From Frateuria_A sp051900415 (lineage in GTDB: Bacteria > Pseudomonadota > Gammaproteobacteria > Xanthomonadales > Rhodanobacteraceae), in assembly GCF_051900415.1 (NCBI RefSeq), contig NZ_JBHZGL010000004.1, forward strand, positions 62,001 through 126,000: 64,000 nt of DNA. The letters are read 5' to 3'. How positions within the stretch are numbered: the stretch's first letter is position 1; each line of letters begins with the position of its first letter. Of this stretch, positions 24,197 to 31,239 are shown in pieces. The notes under the pieces were generated by a model. It saw only the letters and a list, made by a program, of their open reading frames with translations. It was not told where the DNA came from and did no database searches. A program made the position numbers and the translations under genes.

Positions 24197-24427
24197 TCAG
24201 AAGGAAGGGTTGCCCGCCTCTTCACCTACACCCGGCATGATGACGCTGAACTGCGGACCGGTACCCATCAGTGACTGGAACTCCGCGCGATCGCCCGACA
24301 GGATCGCCTCGCGCAAGGGCTCGTTGATCTGTCCCGCGTTCAGCACCCGCTCCAGATCCTGCCTGGATGCATCGCGCAAGCCGGCGTCGCTACCCATCCT
24401 TTCGAGCATATCGATCACGTCTGTCAT
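24197..24427 (-). CDS. Split borosin precursor peptide, copy A
   Basis: This 76-residue peptide begins MTDVIDMLERMGSDAGL. Residues 1-55 form a small helical domain (LERMGSDAGLR, then INEPLREAILSGDRAEF and QSLMG) resembling the borosin-binding domain of SonA. The tail QFSVIMPGVGEE (59-70), ending NPSF, would be the core; its FSVIMPGVGE lines up with the methylated tail of SonA as I remember it. AAGGAAA precedes the ATG at good spacing. The frame is open upstream through a methyltransferase remnant, but initiation at the internal ATG is far more likely. It is the last gene of the minus-strand methyltransferase cluster. Confidence 0.8.
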   Translation of the reverse strand: MTDVIDMLERMGSDAGLRDASRQDLERVLNAGQINEPLREAILSGDRAEFQSLMGTGPQFSVIMPGVGEEAGNPSF

Positions 24428-24455
24428 AGGGATTTCCTTTTTCGTGATATCGGGT

Positions 24456-24517
24456 TGGTAGACGACCACCTCGTGATCCATCGGGTAGTCGCGCGCCAGC
24501 GCGTCGACCAGCACGTG
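24456..24517 (-). pseudogene. 62-bp remnant of a second borosin-type methyltransferase gene
   Basis: This segment matches 25138-25199, inside the intact methyltransferase gene, at 59 of 62 positions with no gap by my count. It encodes VLVDALARDYPMDHEVVVYQ in the same frame as in the intact enzyme (VLVDVLARDYPMDHEVIVYQ). It is joined directly to the leader of precursor A. This indicates that another methyltransferase copy once preceded precursor A and was deleted. Confidence 0.85.
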
Positions 24518-24599
24518 CAAGTCAAGTAACCCGACCCGTCGGTCCTGGGCGCCGCGCGATATCCACCCCATGTAGCCCGGTGGCCAAGCCTTCGGTAGT

Positions 24600-24830
24600 T
24601 CAGAAGGAGGGGTTGCCCGCCTCTTCACCTACGCCCGGCATGATGACGCTGAACTGTGGACCGGTACCCATCAGTGACTGGAACTCCGCGCGATCGCCCG
24701 ACAGGATCGCCTCGCGCAAGGGCTCGTTGATCTGTCCCGCGTTCAGCACCCGCTCCAGATCCTGCCTGGAGGCATCGCGCAATCCGGCGTCGCTCCCCAT
24801 CCTTTCGAGCATATCGATCATGTCTGTCAT
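24600..24830 (-). CDS. Split borosin precursor peptide, copy B
   Basis: This peptide is identical to copy A except for methionine instead of valine at residue 4. It has the same 76-residue length, borosin-binding-like domain and tail QFSVIMPGVGEE. It lies 123 bp downstream of the methyltransferase stop on the same strand. The spacer holds a hairpin (GTCCGGGAGGC with its near complement, about 24858-24902) and a TATGAT element at 24908-24903 on the minus strand that could be a -10 box. The peptide may therefore be transcribed both with the methyltransferase and, more strongly, alone. Confidence 0.82.
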   Translation of the reverse strand: MTDMIDMLERMGSDAGLRDASRQDLERVLNAGQINEPLREAILSGDRAEFQSLMGTGPQFSVIMPGVGEEAGNPSF

Positions 24831-24953
24831 AGGGATTTCCTTTCGTGATATCGGGTGTCCGGGAGGCGATTCTGCGGCAGCGCGCATTGGCCTCCCGGGA
24901 CGATCATACCCCGCCTAGAAACCTCTGAGAGGCGCCCGGGAAATGCAGCGCGG

Positions 24954-25766
24954 CTATGCCGTGACCTCTTCCGAGGCTGCATCCAGCGCCGCCAGGCGCG
25001 CGCAGATTTCAGCGTCGAGCTCCATGGCCTGCGCTGGCGGTATGGCCAGCGTGTCGGCCATACCCAGCTGCGCCCCGGGCAGCGCGCGCAGCGTCGTGCG
25101 CTCGATACGGGGTGCGCCGATCGGCAGTGTCGCAGCCTGGTAGACGATCACCTCGTGATCCATCGGGTAGTCGCGCGCAAGCACGTCGACCAGCACGTGG
25201 CGGTAGGCGGGCCCGGTGGAGAAGCGTTTCAGCGAACGGTCGCCCGCCAGCCCGGCCTGCCACAGGATCAGCCACGCGCTCGGATCGATGCGGCGACGGT
25301 AGACAAGCAGCTGGCTCGCCTCGAAGTGCTGGCAACCGCAGGTTCCCGGGTCGATGCCAAGGTCCGCGTACAGGCAGTCCTCGGCCGAGATACCCGGCTC
25401 CATGCGCGCGTGGTAGCCCTCGCTGCGCGCCATTTCGATGGCCTTGTGCGGCACCCAGGCGAACACCCCGGGATGGCCGTAGAACACGCCGCAGACGCGC
25501 CTGCCCGCGCGCACCTCGACCAGCATCGCGTCCACCATCTGCCGATATGTGTGCATGCGCGACTTGCCGTGAGCGTAGTACGGCTGCAGGCTGCGCACGT
25601 CCGCGTGCATGCGCTGCAACCAGCGCTCGACCAGACCGTCCGACACGCCGGCGAAAACCACGTCCGCCTGTTCGATGTAGCTGCGCGCCAGCGGGCTGAT
25701 GTGCGAGCCGAGGGTCATGCCGATGCCAACGCAGACCAGGCCGCCGGCGGTTTGGTGCGTACTCAT
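24954..25766 (-). CDS. Split borosin alpha-N-methyltransferase (SonM-like, tetrapyrrole methylase fold)
   Basis: This 270-residue SAM-dependent methyltransferase should iteratively methylate backbone amides of the adjacent peptides. It has the glycine-rich VGIGMTLG start, YGHPGVFAWVPHKAIEMA and MEPGISAEDCLYADLGIDPG, all characteristic of the borosin branch of the tetrapyrrole methylase fold. Tyrosines Y63-Y64, R70 and Y74 reproduce the Y-x5-R-x3-Y spacing of the OphMA catalytic residues (Y66, R72, Y76). It lacks a fused precursor tail, so it acts in trans as SonM does on SonA. AGGGGG precedes the ATG. No peptidase or exporter gene is adjacent. Confidence 0.88.
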   Translation of the reverse strand: MSTHQTAGGLVCVGIGMTLGSHISPLARSYIEQADVVFAGVSDGLVERWLQRMHADVRSLQPYYAHGKSRMHTYRQMVDAMLVEVRAGRRVCGVFYGHPGVFAWVPHKAIEMARSEGYHARMEPGISAEDCLYADLGIDPGTCGCQHFEASQLLVYRRRIDPSAWLILWQAGLAGDRSLKRFSTGPAYRHVLVDVLARDYPMDHEVIVYQAATLPIGAPRIERTTLRALPGAQLGMADTLAIPPAQAMELDAEICARLAALDAASEEVTA

Positions 25767-25998
25767 GCCGATCCCCCTACGGCGATGGCGCGACGGCCGA
25801 TATCGACAAGTGTGACAGAACCCCCTCGCGCATGTCTGCGCTGCAATCCCGACGATACCCGAACCAGAGACGCCACAGCATCCGGCACGCTCGCCCGCTC
25901 AATGAAAAAGCATTGCGTGCACCAATCTGCTGTTCGAGCGGTTCACAGCAGTGCCACACCGGAGGTTATGCAATAGCCAGAATCCTGCGGAGACGTCC

Positions 25999-26379
25999 AT
26001 GCCCGACATCCTCGACGCACCCGACACCGAACACGACCGCCTGCGCGGGCTGTTCGCGCAAATCATCGCCGACCGCGAGGCCGATACGCGGCACAGCCTC
26101 CTCACACAGATCGAGACGCTGCCGATCCCGCGCACGAAGTGGGAGGAAACCATGTTCTACCCCGCCATCGAGGACCGCGCGGATCACGAGCAGAAACTGA
26201 TCTGCGCCGAGGCGTTCAAGGAACACCGTGCGGTGGAACTGGCCGTGCTTCCCTACATCCATGCCGCCGATGTGGATTTGCTGCAGTTCGCCGGTTCAGT
26301 GCAGGTGTGCGGCGAGCTGATCAAGCACCACGCCCACGCGGCGATGGCCTCCATGCGCAATCCGGATTCGCCGGCCTGA
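25999..26379 (+). pseudogene. Decayed hemerythrin copy with internal deletion
   Basis: This 126-codon frame is a copy of the hemerythrin at 23360. It retains EHDRLRGLF, KWEETMFYPAI and EHRAVEL but has RTKW where the other has HAKW. It jumps from KHHAH directly to AAMASMRNPDSPA, an in-frame loss of about 45 codons that removes the last helix and the EEE iron ligand region. An upstream leader is shared. It could still be translated but should not hold a normal di-iron site. Confidence 0.75.
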
Positions 26380-26449
26380 GCGCTCGCCCTCCCATCGTGA
26401 TCGATCCATGCGCGCGACCGAGCGCATGCTCTGCGCGGGCACCTGACCG

Positions 26450-26839
26450 ATGAGCGAGGGTTTCGAGGCCACCGAAGCATGGGTGATCCAGGCGGTGCAG
26501 TGGCTGAAGCTGCTGATCGAGACGGTTGGCGCGGTCACCGTCGGCATCGGCATGTTGCTGGCCGTGTGGCAGTTCGCGCGCATGATCGCCTTGCGCGAGG
26601 CCAACGATTACAACCGCATTCGCCTCACGCTCTCGCGCTACCTGGCGCTCGCGCTGGAGTTCCAGCTGGGCGCGGACATCCTCTCCACCGCCATCGCGCC
26701 GAGCTGGCAGGAGATCGGCAAGCTCGGCGCCATCGCGGTGATCCGCACGGGGCTCAACTGGTTCCTCTCGCGGGAGATGGTCGAGGAGCGCGAGGCCAAC
26801 GCCGCGGTGGCACGCGCCCGGCACGCCGGACCGCCATGA
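26450..26839 (+). CDS. DUF1622 family membrane protein
   Basis: This 129-residue protein has three predicted membrane helices: about 17-40, a middle segment around YLALALEFQLGADIL, and IGKLGAIAVIRTGLNWFL. The RLTLSRYLALALEFQLGADI and VIRTGLNWFLSRE stretches are the DUF1622 signature. Function is unknown. It is followed after 16 bp by another small membrane protein, and they are probably cotranscribed. Confidence 0.85.
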   Translation: MSEGFEATEAWVIQAVQWLKLLIETVGAVTVGIGMLLAVWQFARMIALREANDYNRIRLTLSRYLALALEFQLGADILSTAIAPSWQEIGKLGAIAVIRTGLNWFLSREMVEEREANAAVARARHAGPP

Positions 26840-26855
26840 AGAAGGCGGTCAGCCC

Positions 26856-27101
26856 ATGAGCGACCTGATCGACGCGCTGCAATGGCCGGCCATGGCGATC
26901 ACCCTGGTGGCCGCCTGGCTGGTCGGTTCGCTGTCGCGGCGCAAGCGCACCTGGGGCTTCTGGTGCTTCGTCCTCAGCAACGTGCTGTGGGTCGCGTGGG
27001 GCTGGCATGACCGCGCCTGGGCGCTGATCGGGCTGCAGGTGGGGCTGTTCATGTTCAACCTGCGCGGGGTTTTGAAGAATGACGACGCGCCGACGAGCTG
27101 A
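26856..27101 (+). CDS. Small membrane protein of unknown function
   Basis: This 81-residue protein has two to three hydrophobic segments (AMAITLVAAWLVGSL, TWGFWCFVLSNVLWVAWGW, ALIGLQVGLFMFNLRG). The tryptophan-rich centre resembles small hypothetical proteins that I recall from Xanthomonadales. It is 16 bp downstream of the DUF1622 gene. No function can be assigned. Confidence 0.75.
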   Translation: MSDLIDALQWPAMAITLVAAWLVGSLSRRKRTWGFWCFVLSNVLWVAWGWHDRAWALIGLQVGLFMFNLRGVLKNDDAPTS

Positions 27102-27118
27102 GCACGTGCGCCGGGCAC

Positions 27119-27183
27119 GTAGGGTGGGCTTCAGCCCACCGGCCACTCGCCTGGTACGGACGGTGGGCTGAAGCCCACCCTAC
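27119..27183. repeat. Dispersed inverted repeat R4
   Basis: GTAGGGTGGGCTTCAGCCCA begins at 27119 and its complement ends at 27183; each arm is itself a small palindrome around GGGCTTCAGCCC. Copies occur at 48264 and 60467. The right arm supplies the stop codon of the gene at 27180. Confidence 0.85.
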
Positions 27184-27611
27184 GGGGTGCGTCTTGCGGG
27201 ACGCCGACGCAGCATCCACAACGCCAGCGCCGCGCCGGCCACGCCGAAGGCGGCGGCGCGCGCACGCGGCGAGCGGCGCACGTCGTCCAGCAGGCCTTCG
27301 GCCACGTTCACGCGGTCGGCCAGCAGCAGGAGCATCCAGTGGCGCAGGTCGCTCTCGCTGCGCTGGAACGCACGACGGCGGATCCAGCCGCTCGCGCCGC
27401 TGGGCGGCACGCTGGTGCCGAACACCGGCGTGATGCCGGGCCGTTCGACCGAGTGGAATACTTCGACCGTATGCGGCTGCTGCGCAGGGCGGTCCCAGTG
27501 CACGCCTTCCAGCCGCGGCGGGGTGTGCTCCATCGGCACGGCCGGGCGCCTGGCCGGGTCGAGGTCCACGCCCCAGTCGGGGATGTTCGAATGGTCGGTC
27601 GCCTGGTTCAT
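27180..27611 (-). CDS. Hypothetical protein with C-terminal membrane anchor
   Basis: This 143-residue protein is not recognised. The N-terminal two thirds are polar and proline-rich (residues 1-85). A segment FQRSESDLRHWMLLLLADRV follows, and a hydrophobic stretch AAAFGVAGAALALWMLRRRP ends the protein, suggesting a C-terminal tail anchor. The ATG at 27611 lies 14 bp downstream of the alcohol dehydrogenase stop, so the two are probably one operon. The stop codon lies in an R4 repeat. Confidence 0.65.
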   Translation of the reverse strand: MNQATDHSNIPDWGVDLDPARRPAVPMEHTPPRLEGVHWDRPAQQPHTVEVFHSVERPGITPVFGTSVPPSGASGWIRRRAFQRSESDLRHWMLLLLADRVNVAEGLLDDVRRSPRARAAAFGVAGAALALWMLRRRPARRTP

Positions 27612-27625
27612 GGATCGAGGCCTCG

Positions 27626-28825
27626 TCAGTGCAGGTGGCTGGATGCCGGGGACACCGGCGTAGGTGTGTCGATGTGGGCGGCGCGCGGCGGCACCAGCAC
27701 GGTCTTGATGCAGCCGTCTTCCTTCGCCGAGAAGCGGTGGTAGGCCTCGTCGACCTCTTCCAGCGGCACGCGATGGGTGATCAGCTCGCGCGGCTTGAGC
27801 CGGCCCGCGCGGATGTGTTCGATCAGGTGCGGCAGGTGGCGCTTCACGCTGGCCTGGTTCATGCGCAGGGTCAGGCCCTTGTTCATCGCGCTGCCGATCG
27901 GCACCAGGTTGAAGGTCGGCCCATACACGCCGACGATCGAAATGTTGCCGCCGCGGCGCGCCGAATTGATCGCCCAGTAGAGCGCCGTGGCGGCGCCGGC
28001 CTGCAGCTTCATCTTTACCCCGGTCAGCGTCTGCATGGCGTTGCCGTCGGCTTCGCAGCCGACCGCGTCGATGCACACGTCCGCGCCTTGCCAGTCCGTC
28101 ATCTTCTTGATGTGCACGGCCATGTCGTCCACCTCGCGGAAGTTGACCGTCTCGGCCTGGGCAAAGCGGCGCGCGAACTCCAGGCGATAGTCGTACTGGT
28201 CCACCACGATCACCCTGCCCGCTCCCATCAGCCAGGCGCAGCGCGCGGCCATCAGGCCGATCGGGCCGGCGCCGAACACCACCACCGTGTCGTTCTCGTG
28301 GATGTCGCCCATTTCGGCGGCCTGGTAGCCGGTGGGCACCACGTCGGTGAGCAGTACGGCGTCTTCGATATGGATGTCCGGAGGGATGACCGTCGGGCCG
28401 ACGTCGGCGAAGGGCACGCGCACGTACTCGGCCTGGCCGCCGTTGTAGCCGCCGGCGGTGTGCGAGTAGCCGTAGGCGCCGCCGACCGCGGTCGCTTCGG
28501 GATTGACGTTTTCGCAGTTGCCGTAGAGCTCGCGCGAGCACGATGCGCAGGCACCGCAGAACACGTTGAACGGGACCAGCACGTGGTCGCCGACTTTCAG
28601 GTTGCGCACGTTTGCACCGACCTCTTCGACGATGCCGGTGAACTCGTGGCCAAAGATCGAGCCCACGCGCGTGTCCGGCACCAGCCCGTGGTAGAGGTGC
28701 AGGTCCGAACCGCAGATACAGGCGCGCGTGACCCGCACGATGGCGTCGTCCGGATGCTCGATCGCCGGCTCGGGTACATGGGCGGCCCGCACCCGGTAGG
28801 GCCGGCGATAGGTGGTGGCGAGCAT
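27626..28825 (-). CDS. Zinc-dependent alcohol dehydrogenase (FdhA-like)
   Basis: This 399-residue medium-chain dehydrogenase has the catalytic zinc ligands in CICGSDLHLYHG and the GHE motif. Structural zinc cysteines are in CGACASCSRELYGNC, and the Rossmann motif VFGAGPIGLMA is clear. The central insertions (TATALYWAINSARRGG, TFNLVPIGSAMNKGL) are like those of glutathione-independent formaldehyde dehydrogenase relatives. NAD-dependent oxidation of an alcohol or aldehyde is likely. I chose the ATG at 28825 (MLATTYRRPYRV); in-frame codons upstream are possible but not conserved-looking. Confidence 0.88.
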   Translation of the reverse strand: MLATTYRRPYRVRAAHVPEPAIEHPDDAIVRVTRACICGSDLHLYHGLVPDTRVGSIFGHEFTGIVEEVGANVRNLKVGDHVLVPFNVFCGACASCSRELYGNCENVNPEATAVGGAYGYSHTAGGYNGGQAEYVRVPFADVGPTVIPPDIHIEDAVLLTDVVPTGYQAAEMGDIHENDTVVVFGAGPIGLMAARCAWLMGAGRVIVVDQYDYRLEFARRFAQAETVNFREVDDMAVHIKKMTDWQGADVCIDAVGCEADGNAMQTLTGVKMKLQAGAATALYWAINSARRGGNISIVGVYGPTFNLVPIGSAMNKGLTLRMNQASVKRHLPHLIEHIRAGRLKPRELITHRVPLEEVDEAYHRFSAKEDGCIKTVLVPPRAAHIDTPTPVSPASSHLH

Positions 28826-29054
28826 GGCTTCTCCTCCGGGGGCGTGCGCTGCGATGCGCGGCAAGCTAACCATGCGCATGTCTTCGCAGCGGGAAGAGCC
28901 TGCGTGGATTTCCTCGCTGGAAACAAGCGGCTGCCTGCTTGTCCGGCAGGCAGGCAACGGCTGCGAAATGCTTGCGTCACTGTCACCAGCGCTGAACACG
29001 CGTCGCCCTATAAACAAGCTGAGCCTGCACCCAGCAGGCCCGGAGGAGACACAC

Positions 29055-29234
29055 ATGAATGACAACCGCATCGAAGGCACCGAGCACCAGGTCAAGGGCG
29101 CCGTGAAGGAAGGCGTCGGCAAGCTGACTGGCAACACCTCGAAGGAAGTGGCCGGCAACCTCGAAAAGAACGCGGGCAAGGCACAGAAGAACATCGGCCA
29201 GGCGCAGGACGAGATCGACGATCTGGACGACTGA
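29055..29234 (+). CDS. CsbD family stress protein
   Basis: This is a 59-residue, highly charged protein with the CsbD pattern: RIEGTEHQVKGAVKEGVGKL, TGN and a repeat of NLEKNAGKAQKNIGQAQDE. Such proteins accumulate in general stress. Their biochemical role is unknown. GGAGGAG precedes the ATG. It is divergent from the alcohol dehydrogenase gene across a 229-bp gap that holds only a short GCCTGC hairpin near 28935. Confidence 0.92.
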   Translation: MNDNRIEGTEHQVKGAVKEGVGKLTGNTSKEVAGNLEKNAGKAQKNIGQAQDEIDDLDD

Positions 29235-29349
29235 GGCCGTCCCCGGTAGCCGCCGCGGCCACCCACAACGCAACCATCACTCCCGCGCGCGAAACATACC
29301 GGCATGGCTACCGGCCATGCCGGTCGGGGCCGCTATCCGGAGGCGCCCC

Positions 29350-29859
29350 ATGAAAACCCGCTGCGGGTTCAGCACCCCCGATCTCGCCACTGCGCGTGCC
29401 GCCATGGCGGCCGCCCGGCAGGCCGGCATCCCCGACGACGACATCTCGCTGATCGCGCGCGAGGACATCGAACTGCAACAGATTCCCGATCACCTGATGG
29501 TCGGCCGTACGGACTTCTATCCGGCCGCCGCCCGTGGCGCCGCCTGCGGCGGCGGCGCTGGCGTGTTGCTGGGGCTGATCGCGGTCGCAGTGCCGCCGCT
29601 AGGGGTGACGCTCGCCGGTGGCGCAGCCATCGCGCTGGCGGGTGCGGCGGTGGGTTGCTGGACCGGTGCACTGGTCGGCACCGACGTGCCGGACGCCGTG
29701 CACCGCAAGTTCAAGGACGAGATCGACGCCGGGCGCATCCTGGTCATCATCGATGCCACCCGTGACGACCTCACCGCCGCCTGCCCGGGCGTGCTCGCCA
29801 CCGGTGCGAAGCACCTGCCGCTGCACGCGCACCCGGAGGTGCCGCAGCTGGCGGCCTAG
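29350..29859 (+). CDS. YflT-like (general stress protein 17M) protein with membrane segment
   Basis: This 169-residue protein starts with a ferredoxin-like half (about 1-55, TRCGFSTPDLATARAAMAAA) and a long Gly/Ala-rich hydrophobic middle (about 60-110, likely two helices). A second soluble part (GRILVIIDATRDDL) follows. The layout matches heat-induced YflT/GsiB-associated proteins and DUF1269-like membrane proteins. It follows csbD on the same strand and both are probably stress-related. Function is unknown. Confidence 0.65.
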   Translation: MKTRCGFSTPDLATARAAMAAARQAGIPDDDISLIAREDIELQQIPDHLMVGRTDFYPAAARGAACGGGAGVLLGLIAVAVPPLGVTLAGGAAIALAGAAVGCWTGALVGTDVPDAVHRKFKDEIDAGRILVIIDATRDDLTAACPGVLATGAKHLPLHAHPEVPQLAA

Positions 29860-29866
29860 ATCATCG

Positions 29867-30337
29867 TCAGGCGCGGTGGTAAGGATGGCCGGCCAGCAGC
29901 GTGCTGGCGCGGTAGAGCTGTTCGGCCAGCACCAGGCGAACCAGCATGTGCGGTAGCGTGAGCGGACCGAGCGACCAGCGCTGGTCGGCACGCGCCAGCA
30001 CCTCGGGTGCGTGGCCGTCGGGGCCGCCGATCAGGAAAGCCAGGTCGCGACCGGCCATGCGCCAGTTCGCCAGTTGGCCCGCCAGTTCCTCGCTCGACCA
30101 GGTCTTGCCGCGGCCGTCCAGGGCGATCACATGGGTGTCGCGCTGGAGCGCGGCGAGGATCGCCACGCCTTCGTCGTGCATGGCGCGCGCATCGTCGCGG
30201 CCCTTGCCGCGGGCGCCGGGCTTGAGCTCCACCAGTTCGAGCGGGAGTTCGTGCGAGAGGCGCTTGCGGTATTCGGCGAAGCCCTCGGCCACCCAGCCGG
30301 GCATGCGTTCGCCGATGGCGATCATGCGCGCGCGCAT
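29867..30337 (-). CDS. rlmH: 23S rRNA (pseudouridine-1915-N3)-methyltransferase RlmH
   Basis: RlmH methylates pseudouridine 1915 in helix 69 of 23S rRNA using SAM. The 156-residue SPOUT protein starts MRARMIAIGERMPGWV and carries the SAM loop FLIGGPDGH and the C-terminal LTLPHMLVRLVLAEQLYRA. The length matches the E. coli enzyme. It is downstream of rsfS as usual, but a 415-bp repeat-filled gap separates them here. Confidence 0.96.
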   Translation of the reverse strand: MRARMIAIGERMPGWVAEGFAEYRKRLSHELPLELVELKPGARGKGRDDARAMHDEGVAILAALQRDTHVIALDGRGKTWSSEELAGQLANWRMAGRDLAFLIGGPDGHAPEVLARADQRWSLGPLTLPHMLVRLVLAEQLYRASTLLAGHPYHRA

Positions 30338-30366
30338 GATCAGACGATATAAGCGGCGCGCAGCGC

Positions 30367-30747
30367 CACCTTCGCCTCCTCTCCCTTCCGGGGAGAGGAT
30401 TGAGGTAAGGGGTCGGGGCTCGCCGGGATGTTCAGTGGAAATTCCTCCAAAAGCAGCAGGCGCTTCGAGCAAGTAAATCGCAAGAGCGGCCCCTCACCCC
30501 AACCCTCTCCCCGGAGGGGAAAGGGAGCGAAAGGCTTGCACTTTCGTGGGTAGTGAATCGCAAGAGCGCCCCTCACCCCAACCCTCTCCCCGGAGGGGAG
30601 AGGGCGCGAAAGGCTTGCGCTTCGTGGGTAGTGACTCGCAAGAGTGGCCCCTCACCCCAGCCCTCTCCCCGGAGGGGAGAGGGGGCAAAAGCGCGATGGG
30701 TAGCAGACCGCAAGAGCGGGCCTCTCCCCGGAGGGAGAGGCAGCAAA
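30367..30747. repeat. Cluster of dispersed repeat R3
   Basis: The 415-bp gap between rlmH and rsfS is made of about five copies of an element with core CTCTCCCCGGAGGGGAGAGG, usually preceded by CCCCTCACCCCAACC and followed by GCGAAAGG. Spacing is about 80 bp and the first copy is inverted. Unlike CRISPR, the intervening sequences are themselves similar. A second cluster lies at 38108. Confidence 0.85.
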
Positions 30748-30752
30748 AAAGG

Positions 30753-31160
30753 TCAACCAGCGCTCGCCGCATCCATCCCCGGCTCGCGGTCGCCCACCAT
30801 CCACAGCCGCTCCAGGCCGTAGAACTCGCGGATGCGCGGCAGCATGACGTGGACGATCACGTCGCCCAGGTCGACCAGCACCCACTCGGCTTCCTGCTCG
30901 CCCTCGACGCCGAGCGGTATCACGCCCGCCTTCTTGGCGAACTTGACCACTTCGTCGGCGATGGATTTGACGTGGCGGGCGGAGGTGCCCGAGGCGATCA
31001 CCAGCAGGTCGGCGATCGAGGTTTTGCCACGGACGTCGATTTCGCGGATGTCCTTGGCCTTGAGTTCTTCCAGCGCGTCGATCACGTGCTTGCGCAGGTC
31101 GGTGGTATCGGCCGCTTTCTTGGCGGCGACGGAAGGCTGGCTACGGGAAGACGTACTCAA
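30753..31160 (-). CDS. rsfS: Ribosomal silencing factor RsfS
   Basis: RsfS binds L14 and blocks subunit joining when nutrients fall. The protein contains the DUF143 core VIDALEELKAKDIREIDVRG, SIADLLVIASGTS, RHVKSIADEV and WVLVDLGDVIVHVMLP, which is the full domain. The start is uncertain because no ATG is available. I chose TTG at 31160 (135 residues), since a good promoter candidate places the transcript start near 31200, inside the longer TTG-initiated frame at 31223. Confidence 0.9.
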   Translation of the reverse strand: MSTSSRSQPSVAAKKAADTTDLRKHVIDALEELKAKDIREIDVRGKTSIADLLVIASGTSARHVKSIADEVVKFAKKAGVIPLGVEGEQEAEWVLVDLGDVIVHVMLPRIREFYGLERLWMVGDREPGMDAASAG

Positions 31161-31207
31161 GCGGGGGTGCCTCGGGGCGTACTCAGGGCGCGGAATGGCG
31201 CCAGACC

Positions 31208-31239
31208 AGTATACCCGGCGCAACTCTATGGCACGTCAA
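31208..31239 (-). promoter_or_regulatory. Candidate promoter of rsfS-rlmH
   Basis: On the minus strand TTGACG (31239-31234) and TATACT (31213-31208) are separated by 20 bp. The -10 is nearly consensus and the spacer is longer than ideal. A new promoter would be needed here because rsfS is cut off from its usual operon partners. Confidence 0.45.

Larger units (their letters stand above)
24117..24855. repeat. Tandem duplication of the borosin-type precursor unit (about 403 bp)
   Basis: Two copies (about 24117-24455 and 24518-24857) contain the degraded REP sequence, the complete 76-codon peptide gene and its ribosome binding site. The gene starts are offset by 403 bp and the peptides differ at one residue, so this duplication is recent. 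The copies stop matching just upstream of the ribosome binding site. There the left copy continues into a methyltransferase remnant, and the right copy continues into the spacer before the intact methyltransferase. Confidence 0.88.

Noticed and set aside
24197..24628. A 143-codon fusion of methyltransferase remnant and precursor A
   Set aside because: The frame is open by chance of the fusion, but the internal ATG has the same good ribosome binding site as copy B, so the 76-residue peptide is the likely product.
30367..30747. Possible CRISPR array in the regularly spaced GC-rich repeats
   Set aside because: Spacing is about 80 bp, the spacers resemble each other, one copy is inverted, the repeats recur at 38108 and no cas gene is near.
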